A DNA stretch of 29,237 nt from Echinostoma caproni. Its lineage: Eukaryota > Platyhelminthes > Trematoda > Plagiorchiida > Echinostomatidae. Under the pieces are notes generated by a model. That model saw only the letters and a list, made by a program, of their open reading frames with translations, was not told the origin of the DNA and searched no databases. Of this stretch, positions 18,855 through 28,135 are shown one piece after another; position 1 is the stretch's first letter; each line of letters starts with the position of its first letter. The stretch is taken from assembly GCA_900618425.1 (NCBI GenBank), contig UZAN01043052.1:1-29237 (forward strand). The letters run 5' to 3'. The position numbers were made by a program, and so were the translations under genes.

Positions 18855-18930
18855 CCCGCGTTGGATTTAGGCCCACTGCCTTGTGGGTCAAACTTTTGAG
18901 TCAAAGGCTCCAGTTAGGGTTCCCAAACAA
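18855..18930 (+). repeat. Dispersed repeat, copy 2 (possibly SINE-like)
   Basis: The words actgccttgtgggtcaaac, tcaaaggctccagttagg and gttcccaaac match copy 1 (minus strand, 100-330) and copy 3 (19385-19450). Confidence 0.5.
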
Positions 18931-19221
18931 AAACCCCTTCGTCGGTGTGGGCTACCGCAAAATATGTCGCGCCTAAAGTCTTACGCACCCATTTGGACAA
19001 CCTCCTTTCCATCTGTCTAGTTCTTCCTTTCGATCCCAGATATTCCCAAACACCTGCTGTTTACCAATGTGTTTGCGCATTCGCAAGGTACGCGGTAAGG
19101 AAGACGCGATCGCCCGGTGGCCACCGACTGTGGAACATTTGAAATACGGACTGCAATGAAGCGAATGGTTGTCGCTTGTGACACTGGTCGTCTGTGGCGC
19201 AACAAGCTACACATGATGACT

Positions 19222-19460
19222 TTTGTCGAGCCACAGATTTAATCATACCTGGAAGGTTGATGGGTAGAGGTTAGACAAAGTCGTCTCCTGGTCCTCCAGG
19301 TTGCAGGTTCAACTTGAGTTGGCGTCTAAGTCGGTAAAAAGTGGTGCAGGAGAAATTGATCCAAGTAAACAGGCCCCCAATTCGCCTTAACCGCTGCCTT
19401 GTGGTTAGGGTCTTATCAGAACTAAAGGCTTTGGCTGGGAACCCTAATTGTTCTCCTGCT
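19222..19460 (+). repeat. Dispersed repeat, copy 3 with extended 5' part (possibly tRNA-derived SINE)
   Basis: The 5' part (19222-19290) matches 18165-18235 and the 3' part (19385-19450, gctgccttgtggttaggg then aaaggctttgg then gggaacccta) matches copies 1 and 2. Around 19300-19315 the word gcaggttcaacttgag resembles a tRNA B box, which suggests a Pol III-type origin, but no convincing A box or cloverleaf was found. Confidence 0.45.
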
Positions 19461-20035
19461 TAGTGGCTGGGCACCCTGGCAATACCCGTCCATAAAGCTC
19501 CAATAAACACACAAAGGTGAATCCTGTGCAGATGTAGCCTGAAAGATGAGCGGTGTAAATCAACACAGTGTTCCATTAACGAATTTAAATGGGGAATCCA
19601 CGAGCACGGGTTTGCGTAATGTATTTCCTGGATCAACATTGCGCTGTATCTGTACTTCACTGCTAATTATCTCACACCATCACTGGTTCAAGTACGTGTG
19701 ACGTAAGTGCACTTTGAATCTATAAGCTGGCGGATTTAATTCAGCACGTTTAGCAAACCTCTGTGTGTGTGGACAATCCGATTCTGTGGGAGGCTTTCAA
19801 AATCATCTAACGGAATGTGTGTGTGTGGTAGGAGGGGAGACTGCCCTCGTTTTGATCAGGTCCGATAGACCGATTGACTGTCAGTCTGACACGGCAATCC
19901 TGCTTTCACCAGTTACTTGATAAAATTTGAATGGGATCAAAAATATCAGATTGTGGGATATAAGTGTGTGCAGCCAACCGCAAAAATGAGTTTCATATAA
20001 ATCTGGTCTGATTACTGTCATTCATCGTCTCTCAG

Positions 20036-20077
<42 letters not shown>

Positions 20078-20078
20078 T
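20036..20078. repeat. (TA)n microsatellite
   Basis: About 20 TA units with one TG interruption. Confidence 0.95.
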
Positions 20079-20398
20079 TAGGACTTGCATGAACTGGCCG
20101 GAAACGGAAATGTCATCCTGTCCCACATTTCTGACTTTTGTTCGGAATTGATCGAAGAAAACCTTCCTGTTTTCACACGGCCTGACTTGCCCCAATTCGC
20201 GTTGACATACCGGTTTTCATCGCGGTTCTCAGGGCCGTGGAAATTCACCCGGTCAGTTAGCTTAGTTGAACCCGGGAGGCAGGGCATACACAACTCAATC
20301 CATGTGACTGCTCGTCTCTCACTGTGTGTGTTTCCGAGCCGAAACAACAACTCATATCCCCAACACGACTGTCCGCGATCGATTTTCCTTTCGTTTTG

Positions 20399-20459
20399 CA
20401 TGTGTGTGTGTGTCCGTGTGGGTGTGGGTGTGGGTGGGTGGGTGTGCGAGAGAGAGAGA
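20399..20459. repeat. TG / GTGGGT / GA compound simple repeat
   Basis: TG units pass into gtgggt units and then a short GA run. Confidence 0.9.
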
Positions 20460-22054
20460 TCACTCAAATAAGCATCCGTCACAAACAGAACTGAGCCAAA
20501 TACATTGCGGGACATTTGCCAGCTCTCAAAACAGAATTCACATATCATGAAACACTACAGCCCTCACTCACATGTACACACACACACACGCACATACACA
20601 GACCATTGCACAACCCTCATCTTCTCAACCACCCCACCTCCCACCATCCAAAGTTCACTCGCGGTCTCAGCTCATTTTTAATCCATGGCTCGGGAACAGT
20701 GTGGTATATAATTAGGCATTTTATGAATGATAGATTGGAATGATTTAAATTTAACGTCGATCAGTGTGGTTACCGACTTTTTTTCATTTAATTCATTTAG
20801 TTGACTACATCGGGTTGCACAACCAAAAAAAGGACTGATCACGGGGCTACCATGTGGGAAATGTTAAACAGCGTTCGAAATGTTTGTTTCTAGGATAGCC
20901 CCCTCCCCCGTTCATCCCCTCCAAAACGGCACTGATCATGCGATTTTCGCTCTTGCTGATTTGTGCGGAACACGAACTTATTCCCGGGAACTCAAACCGC
21001 GAATGTACGGGCGGGCAACCGAACCTCAGCTGCACAATCAATGACACTGCTCATTGTCTGTCTCCTCACGTTTCGGTTGTAATTTTTATTTAGTTCTTGG
21101 GAGCTCGTTTTAATGATGAAAGATCACACTCTGTCAGGAGAAAACTGGTCGTTGGCTCTGTGGCTGAGGCTAATGGGTTGCAGAACAATTCCTTTCAAAA
21201 GAATGTAGCCATTCTCCTTAGGTGAACGAAAAGGTGACATGCCCGATATTTAGGGGCATTGAGAGATAACTTGGAAGACCATAAGCTTAAGGCAGTGTTT
21301 CCGAGGCTTTGATCATTTATCGACAAACTGAACGAGTGGTTTATTCACTGTGTCCTTTCTGTACCTCTGTGTTCTCTGAACGGAATTCACCCCCAGGCCA
21401 TCATGTGTGTGTGTGTCTGTGTGCTCATTCAGACATTGAATATGGTTGAGTTGTTTCCATTTCCAGTCGGAGATTACTAAATTTGGGAGAGCGTGAAATT
21501 TATTCCCATTGCAGGTGTTCTTTTTGTATGTGTGTGTGTGGCAATGTTCAATCAGGCACGTATCACAGACAAACTCGACTGATTGATGGCTGAACGACAG
21601 TGGTTTTGTCCGCATGACGCCTAATGTGGACTGGTCATAACAACAGAGTTCTCAGTCCGTTGTCACTATCCACGCATAGGACCAGTATTGAGCTTGCGGT
21701 CAACCATAAGTACGGTGACAAGTAGGCATAAAACATACCAATTACGCTTGCAACTCTCACTCTCGCCCGGTGTTACGAGACAATAAAGACGGAGAGCGCG
21801 AGACGTCCCAAACCGTGATCGCGATTACCCCCATATCGTGTTTGGTTGTTGTACTTGTTGCTGTTGCTTGGTTTTACCACAATCTGACACACGCATAACT
21901 CAGTGTTCGGCCTGCTTGCTCACAATTTTGACGTGTTTGGTGACCACACGAGATTCACCGAACCCTTACTGGCATAATCGGTTGAGATTTTTTTCCATCC
22001 AACACTAATTCGTGCATATCGATTCAGTTTTCCTTATTTACTTCGTCTCGTGTA

Positions 22055-22076
22055 TGTGTGTGTGTGTGTGTGTGTG
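22055..22076. repeat. (TG)n microsatellite
   Basis: About ten TG units. Confidence 0.9.
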
Positions 22077-22621
22077 GTGACCAGTTGAACCATGGTTACA
22101 CTGAACTCCGTTCACTTGGCTGATTACGTAGACAGTCTCTAGACTCGATTCTGCCCAGACCGATTCCTCCTGGAGGTTGTCCGGAAGGTATCATCTGAAC
22201 CACCGTTTTCGTTCGTCTGTTCAAACAAATTTGTTTTGTGCCCAATGTCATCCTTGTTGAGACCCGTTAGCACTGTGTGTTTTACCACATATTACGTTAA
22301 AAACTTTGAATGAACTCGAATCATACATTACATTTTGTAGGATGATGTGATTTCTATGCACAATATCCGGAGACTAATTCTCACCGATTTTATTCGTGAA
22401 AACTATTCGGTCATGCATAGTAACACACTACATTCGCTTAGCTTAAACATGTTTCTTTCCGTCAGCGGTTAGTGATCTCACTATAGTGCCAGAAACTGTA
22501 TGCGACACTGTGTAGTCCTGTTCAGTGAGAGATATGATATGATCCATGATCCTTCCACGTTGTATTTGCCGTGAGTTTAGCAGCGATCGGTCAATTTTGC
22601 CTCCCTCCATTTCACTGTACA

Positions 22622-22654
22622 ATGATGTTGATGATGATGATGATGATGATGATG
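22622..22654. repeat. (ATG)n microsatellite
   Basis: About ten trinucleotide units with one ttg variant. Confidence 0.95.
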
Positions 22655-22851
22655 ACGGCTTTCACCCCACTATTCTTATGCACTTGACTGGATTTCCTGC
22701 CGTCTGATCCCCATTTCTTCGCTATCAAATCTCAGTGTAATGGCTGAATCCCACAGCTATTTGATCCACTATTTCTGAACTACTGACTGATACAACAATC
22801 TTGATTTCAAGCCACTTATTGTCATGTGTAATATTGTTCTTCACAGAGCCC

Positions 22852-22911
<60 letters not shown>

Positions 22912-22912
22912 G
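22852..22912. repeat. (GTCT)n tetranucleotide microsatellite
   Basis: Fifteen uninterrupted tetranucleotide units, the longest perfect simple repeat in the window. It is expected to be length-polymorphic. Confidence 0.97.
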
Positions 22913-23479
22913 CCTCACTGTCTGTCACCCAACTGTTGCTTCTCTGTTATCATCGCTTCACTTGCTACGTTTTCTAATCATCGTACGATTGAGATCTACC
23001 GATACTGGACACAAAAAATGGAACAAATTTTTCTTCCTCCCCCCCACCCCCCCGGAATCTGAAACATCCATGTTCTGTCTAATTGAATCGATATTCGGTC
23101 GAGAGAACCGGAAAGGTCAGTTGAAATGCACACCAAACCGGATATTCATTCGTCGTGCCACTTTGCGATCGATATGCGTCCTCTCAGATGCACTGAAGAT
23201 TTCACACTCATCCACTCCCACCGGGTGGCGCGAGATGAACGGACGGACAGCCGCATACGATCATGTGCATCAAGCGATCGGTGAAGCTTTTGGGCCTTAA
23301 GGTTGGGCCTCGGGGGTGGGGCGGGGCGGGGGGTTGTGCATGAGCTACCGTCGAACATGTGACGCGGTTAATTAGGTGACCGACATCCAATTCCTCATAA
23401 GCCGTTTGAGTGAAAACAGAAGAAAACAGCTGCCATAAGTATCAGTTCAGTACGAAACCATTTAACATGCACCTTCATG
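22913..23479. other. Unassigned sequence with C-rich and G-rich tracts
   Basis: Has a C-rich tract at 23038-23054 and a strong G-quadruplex motif at 23312-23333. A donor-like ggaaag|gtcagt at about 23116 lacks a convincing acceptor. No gene is supported. Confidence 0.4.
23312..23333 (+). other. G-quadruplex motif
   Basis: Four G runs of 4 to 6 with single-base loops (T, C, C), the most stable class of predicted quadruplex. It lies about 150 bp from the 3' end of an RTE-type element. Confidence 0.7.
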
Positions 23480-24535
23480 TGTCTTTTGGATAAAAGAGTA
23501 GGATGAAAATTGGAATGTGGAAAACCAATTTAAAGAGAGATTAGAGAATTTATATAGACTGGTGTTAAAAGAATAATAAGTAGATGTATGAGCGCCACTG
23601 TTGGTGACACCCAGCCATATCACTCAGTGTCTCTAACCATCGGTGACTTTGATCTGGAGGTTACCAGCCAGGGAGTCTAACGGGACCTATGTGACTCAGT
23701 CTCTTGGTTGGGGATTTCATATCCTCGTGTCAGATCTAAGGTTGACCATATTTGGCTTTTATCCACCCATTTCTTGCCTCAGCAAACATCGCTCGCCGTG
23801 GCAACCCATTTGGTGACATGCGTAACACATGTCCCAATCAACGTAATCTATGCAGCCCGACCACTTGCTCGAGTGGGCGACCGCGGTTACCCAAAACTCT
23901 GCACCTAACCTCAGCATGGCCCGTCCGGCTGCCCCACCAAATTCGTGAAATGTTGCGTGGACAGCGATGTTCAAACATCGACAGTCTATTTTGATCCTGT
24001 TTTCTTATTGGTCAAGTTTCTGCGCCGTATAGCAGAACTGGGCGAACTGTCGCGGCATACACTCGACCCTTGACGGACAGCCGGATGTCGCGACGACGCC
24101 ACAGATTTCTCAAGTTGGCATATGCCAACCGAGCCTTCTGTATGCGAGCAGACACTTCATCCGTGATGCGTCCACCGGGTGAGATGTAGCTGCCCGAATA
24201 ACAAAAGTTACCCACTATTACTCTATTACTTCCCCTGTTAGAGTGAAACTGTGTTATGGACCAAACCAGCCTTGTAGTAGCATTTTACACTTTGAAGGTG
24301 TAAAACGCATACCGAATATGGCTACACTAGCACTCAAGCTATCCAGAAAGGCTTGCAACTTACCTGCATCTTCACTTAGCAGCACAATGTTGTCTGCAAA
24401 CTCTAGATTAGATAGTCTGCCACCTGGGAGTAAATCGATGCCACTTTCCTCACACGAGGATAGGGCTGTTTCCATAATCAAATCCATAATAAAGTTAAAT
24501 AGAATAGGAGAGAGAGGGCAACTCCACTTTCCGTG
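23480..24535 (-). pseudogene. RTE-type reverse transcriptase, 3' half plus 3' tail
   Basis: In minus-strand order: LSPILFNFIMDLIMETALSS, then LEFADNIVLLSEDAGKLQ (the catalytic box, at 24389-24400, reads FADN instead of FADD). GMRFTPSKCKMLLQ follows. After a break come GNFCYSGSYISPGGRITDEV, RNLWRRRDIRLSVKGRVY and AATVRPVLLYGAET-stop, then the RCLRNISRIWW, LRWLGHVLRM and LETLSDMAG blocks in a broken frame, and the tail down to about 23480. The family's usual RQG before CPLSP is deleted. Two tryptophan codons (in YGAETW and LRWLGH) are TGA stops. The second catalytic Asp to Asn change would by itself abolish polymerase activity. The segment 23794-24115 reads as identical to the inverted copy at 25701-26022. 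Confidence 0.85.
23794..24115 (-). repeat. Perfect 322-bp inverted repeat, left arm
   Basis: The reverse complement of 25701-26022 was read base by base and no difference was found. Both flanks diverge at once, to about 80% on the 24115 side. Confidence 0.85.
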
Positions 24536-24644
24536 GTGAACTGGAGTTCGTCAGGGATGCGCTCTCTCTCTCTCGTGTCGCTCTCCATAAGTTGATCCAG
24601 ACGAATATTACCAAGGACGGAGGGAGATAAAGGTGATCTGATCT

Positions 24645-24678
24645 GTTCTATTGATCTGCTTACTCGGATCAATAGAAC
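24645..24678. repeat. 12-bp perfect hairpin with 10-base loop
   Basis: The arm gttctattgatc (24645-24656) and the arm gatcaatagaac (24667-24678) are exact reverse complements. There is no T-run or other terminator context, and the function is unknown. Confidence 0.6.
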
Positions 24679-24864
24679 GTATTTTACGGTGTTATACAAT
24701 CAGCAAATTTATGTTTTCTTTTACTACACATCATAGAATGAATGGCAGTAGGTAGGATAGCCACAGTTTTGAAGACGGTTCGGTTATGGAGACCGGCAAT
24801 CTGAGTCCGTGAACTTGAAGTAGTCAATCCTTTTTGGATCCCACTAGGGTTATATTTATTTATA

Positions 24865-25163
24865 TTTATCTACACTTCATCAATACAGAAAGAAGACAAA
24901 TTTCGCGAGATCTTACCATTTCGTTTAATCTTCTCAGTCGCTGACTTAAAACAAACAGACACATATNTCAATTATGGTGAACGAACGTATACAATCATAA
25001 AAAGATTACTAAATTTAGAAGTAGAAAGTCAATTCCACGGTAAGTGGATTGATTGTATCAAAAACTTGTGTGCGTACAAAGTCGGGTGATGTAATCGAAA
25101 TAAACGAAATGTTAACACCTCGCGACATTTGTCTTCTTTCTGAATTGATGAAATGGATAAACG
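24865..25163. mobile_element. Third foldback (MITE-like) element, about 300 bp
   Basis: The left arm cttcatcaatacagaaagaa, then gacaaatttcgcgag and accatttcgttta (about 24865-24930) is the inverted partner of the right arm (about 25095-25163: taaacgaaatg, then ctcgcgacatttgtcttctt, then tctgaattgatgaaatgg). The arms are about 55-65 bp long and about 85% identical by eye. The interior has no ORF and contains an N at 24967. It lies between the two inverted RTE copies. Confidence 0.65.
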
Positions 25164-25549
25164 GACTTCAATGCTTCAGATCTCTTTAGTTCATCGATTC
25201 CTGATTAGACAGATTCGAAATGACTCTTGCAAAGTTTTCTTAAATTTCTCTTATTGCGATTGATTCCACTTGGTCTTAAGCTTTTCCAAATTTGTTTCGA
25301 ATGTCGATTCGATCTCAAACATTCGTCGTAAAAAGCCATTAATGTTTTTGTCTCCTCGAGGTTGACACTGAATTTCCAATCCTCATCTTAAACATCAGTG
25401 GATCATCGAATAATAATCTTTGGTATAATATCAAGTAAAGCAGCCTTGAATTTATCTGGAACCGCAACCTGATTAACGGTGATAGGTTTTGAACCTTGGA
25501 CCTTGCCAAACGACGTGTTGTACCATTGAAAACGGTCTGTCATTACTAT
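25164..25549. other. Non-coding spacer, nothing recognised
   Basis: AT-rich sequence between the foldback element and the next RTE copy. No supported feature. Confidence 0.4.
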
Positions 25550-26405
25550 TTATAAATCCAATCTCTCGCGGTGCTGCTGCAAGGTTGGATTGTTCCAGCC
25601 CTCAACAACACCTGACTGGGGAATTGGCTAGCTGGACACGTAACAGATGAAGTATCGGCACGCATACAAGAGGCCCGGTTGGTATTTGCCAACTTGAGAN
25701 ACTTGAGAAATCTGTGGCGTCGTCGCGACATCCGGCTGTCCGTCAAGGGTCGAGTGTATGCCGCGACAGTTCGCCCAGTTCTGCTATACGGCGCAGAAAC
25801 TTGACCAATAAGAAAACAGGATCAAAATAGACTGTCGATGTTTGAACATCGCTGTCCACGCAACATTTCACGAATTTGGTGGGGCAGCCGGACGGGCCAT
25901 GCTGAGGTTAGGTGCAGAGTTTTGGGTAACCGCGGTCGCCCACTCGAGCAAGTGGTCGGGCTGCATAGATTACGTTGATTGGGACATGTGTTACGCATGT
26001 CACCAAATGGGTTGCCACGGCGCACAATGTTTGGCGTGGTAGGTAATGGATGCAAAAATTTAAAGTTCATCAAACTCAGATCTGGTATGAGGGTCTTAAA
26101 ACCTTGATCAGGAAACCTACTCACATACGTCCAGTTAGCCCTCCTGGATGAGGACCTCGGGATCGGGTTAAGTATAGTGATTAAACACACTGAGTGCTAT
26201 GACAGTGTTGTAGACAGTGGGGCTCATGAATCTATCCAATATCTTTGCAACCCTAGTGTTCATGTGTTCTCTATTTTTACCTTCACGATGATTTGTCTTC
26301 TATCCATTTGTCCAAACGGGCAGCACAAAAACAACAAGCAAAACCGGCCCATGAAAGCCCGCATTGTGATTAGTGGTTGTAAAAATGGAATCGAACAGAA
26401 ATAGA
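25550..26405 (+). pseudogene. RTE-type reverse transcriptase C-terminus plus 3' tail
   Basis: The plus strand reads TDEVSARIQEARLVFANLR (through 25690, with substitutions), then after an N at 25700 LRNLWRRRDIRLSVKGRVYA, ATVRPVLLYGAET-stop, LSMFEHRCPRNISRIWWGSR, GHAEVRCRVLGNRGRPLEQV, LR-stop-LGHVLRMSPNGLP, and later GPRDR...TLSAM relics and the tail to about 26405. The same two Trp-to-TGA changes as in the 23480 copy are present. From 25701 to 26022 the sequence is identical to that copy in inverse orientation, but diverged on both sides. The copy is 5'-truncated and non-functional. Confidence 0.85.
25701..26022 (+). repeat. Perfect 322-bp inverted repeat, right arm, starting at an assembly N
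   Basis: Partner of 23794-24115. The arm begins directly after the N at 25700. The eight bases acttgaga occur immediately on both sides of the N (25692-25699 and 25701-25708), as expected if two sequence ends sharing an unrecognised overlap were joined through a placeholder. Confidence 0.85.
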
Positions 26406-26595
26406 GTTTCGTAATCAAACCTCCCATGCGATATCACACTGGATGGTTTCATGTTTGATGCTTGCATTTGTCGACCGTGATAACATTACTGAATCCAAAC
26501 TACTCATGTCGGAACAATAACGAACGCATGGGAAGAGTCTAATGCGCTGTCTATAGTTTGAGCGACAAACTCAGAAATATGCAGCTAACACTCAC

Positions 26596-26854
26596 CATTT
26601 TGTGCAGTCCGCTATCGGAATTTTTCAGTTTGAATGAAATCTTTTCCCTCTCCAATGCGTCCGCTGTGTTGAGATGATCTAATGAACGGACAGCTACACT
26701 GTAAGTCATCAGTGAAACCGCTTCCATGGGAATGAGGCAACCGAAATGCCCTGCGGCAAAAGTTTCGATCTTCGACCCTCCCTGTCCCGCCTCAAGTTTG
26801 GCCGTATCTCCACTTCTGTATGAGAATCCCAATAACCGACAATCAATGGAAACA
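26596..26854 (-). CDS. Orphan internal exon of an unrecognised protein-coding gene
   Basis: Read on the minus strand, a pyrimidine-rich stretch ending gtatttcag is followed by a 259-bp exon and then aaaatg|gtgagt, a consensus donor. The exon contributes the last base of one codon and 86 full codons: VSIDCRLLGFSYRSGDTAK, then KIETFAAGHFGCLIPMEAVS, LMTYSVAVRSLDHLNTADAL and REKISFKLKNSDSGLHKM. The frame is open across the whole exon. Alternating hydrophobic and polar residues (FGCLIPM, SLMTYSVAV, KISFKL) suggest a beta-rich fold, possibly extracellular because of the two Cys, but no family is recognised. No partner exon was found on the minus strand in the window, and both neighbouring blocks are RTE debris. 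It is unlike any retroelement ORF seen here. It could be an exon of a long-intron gene that runs antisense to INPP5F. Confidence 0.65.
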
Positions 26855-27129
26855 CTGAAATACGAAATTTTTACTTTTTTACTTCTGTTGAAGTGAAAAA
26901 GGTGCAAAATATAGACGAAGCCTGGGAAAACTAAGTAACGTGTCTCTCGACCCCACCCCGCTGGAGTTTAATTCAAGTAAAACAAAATTTATACCGCGGC
27001 TGTTCCACCTCAGAATTTTGGCCTTCCCTATCTTTTGGACACACCCCTTGTGGTGTGAGACTCCGAAACCGCGCAGCGTCGTATCGATAGATTTTCGCCA
27101 CGTCTTATCAGGTTAGTTCCAGAATTTGC

Positions 27130-27760
27130 CACAATCGAACCAAGGCAAATCGAAGAAGTAGTAGTATCTCGCTCGTCAGATGAAGTGCCGTGTCCACCGG
27201 ATCCGCAAACGATCAAGAAGGCACTATGTCGTCTAATTTACAAAGTTATCAGAACAGAGCGAACAGAGGATACCACTTGGCAGTGCAACGGAACGAGAAT
27301 CGTATGCGTTTGACCTGTGATTCCATGAATTATATCTCAGAATGAAAAACTCTTCTAAAAATAACTGTTTCAAGTCGAGCAAAAGAAGGAACACAGGAGG
27401 AAGTACCGTGGATGAGCTGTAAGAAAATGAAGAGAAGAATACATATGTATATCACCAGTTGATCCATCTGAAATGGGGAAATAAGCTACCTCAAAAGGCA
27501 CAAGGCCTCCGGCCTAAACGGGCTGTCCCCAGGACGAAGGCTTAGCCTTGGTTTCGGAGTCAACAAAACTCCTGGACTCTGTATGCAAGAGGGCCCAACT
27601 GAATGGTGTGAATCGGCCATCATACCGATTTAAAAGGAAGGTGAAAGATCCTCAGAAGATATCATGGACTTGCGGACAAGCATGGTGCCAACGCCACAAC
27701 AGTAATATCAAAAACAGAGGATGAGCGGTGAGGAAGACCTAAAACCCCGTGAAATAAAGA
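27130..27760 (+). pseudogene. RTE-type reverse transcriptase, N-terminal palm fragment
   Basis: The plus strand gives VPCPPDPQTIKKALCRL (27187-27237), then after about 250 bp of unrelated sequence LKRHKASGLNGLSPG (around 27488-27535). EWCESAIIPI-stop-KEGERSSEDI follows near 27603-27665. These correspond to the RTE blocks P-T--EI--AIR-LKRHKAPGPDGL and W--S-VVPIFKKG-RS. The split between KKALCRL and LKRHKASG points to an insertion of about 250 bp of unknown origin. Stops and frameshifts make it non-functional. It is the only RTE fragment here from the 5' half of the RT. Confidence 0.65.
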
Positions 27761-27774
27761 CCACTTTGTTGCTT

Positions 27775-28135
27775 TTGTCTGCGGTTTCAGTTTTTCAGTT
27801 TTTACAACCATCAACCATGCCGTTTCGTGCGCCGGTTTTTCGTTTCTGCCTTTTGACCATCCATTTGGATAAAAAAGCAGGATGAAGACTGGAATGTTGA
27901 GAGCAAATTCAAGCGAAAAATGGAGAATTTTTATAGACTGGTATTAGGAGAATAATGATTAGATACATGAGTACCACTGTTTATGACACCCAGCCATATC
28001 ACACTCAGTGTCTGTCTCTAACCCTTGGGGACCGTGATCTCGGGGTCCGCAGTCCGGGGAGCCTAACGGGACCTATGTAACCCAGTCTCCGGGTTAAGGT
28101 TTTCTTACCCTCATGTCTGTGAATTGAAACATGAT
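27775..28135 (-). mobile_element. RTE-type retrotransposon, 3' end with tail
   Basis: Matches 23480-23740 closely. Shared words include catttggataaaaaagcagg, then agactggtatta, then gacacccagccatatcac, gtgtctgtctctaaccc and taacgggacctatgt. On the minus strand it encodes the final SLPGWGPRD...ETLS-MAG block and the 3' untranslated tail. Confidence 0.8.

Larger units (their letters stand above)
19461..22621. other. Long stretch with microsatellites only
   Basis: No exon or mobile element is supported. An open frame following an AT tract and atttag at about 20081 (HELAGNGNVILSHISDFCSELIEENLPVF) looks protein-like for 50 codons but has no recognised family and no clear donor. The rest holds TG, CA, AT and GA simple repeats. 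Confidence 0.4.

Noticed and set aside
20085..20260. HELAGNGNVILSHISDFC... possible exon after an AT-rich tract and AG
   Set aside because: Not similar to the expected next INPP5F block, no clear donor, and the acceptor is embedded in a TA microsatellite.
22622..22912. Regularly repeated units as a possible CRISPR array
   Set aside because: They are tri- and tetranucleotide microsatellites without spacers, in a eukaryotic genome.
22824..23300. 158-codon frame with repeated SVCL units
   Set aside because: It is a translation of the GTCT microsatellite plus flanking sequence.
23857..24060. TGA read as tryptophan (as in the flatworm mitochondrial code) in the RTE copies
   Set aside because: These are nuclear retroelements with other stops and frameshifts; ordinary TGG to TGA mutation shared by copying explains them.
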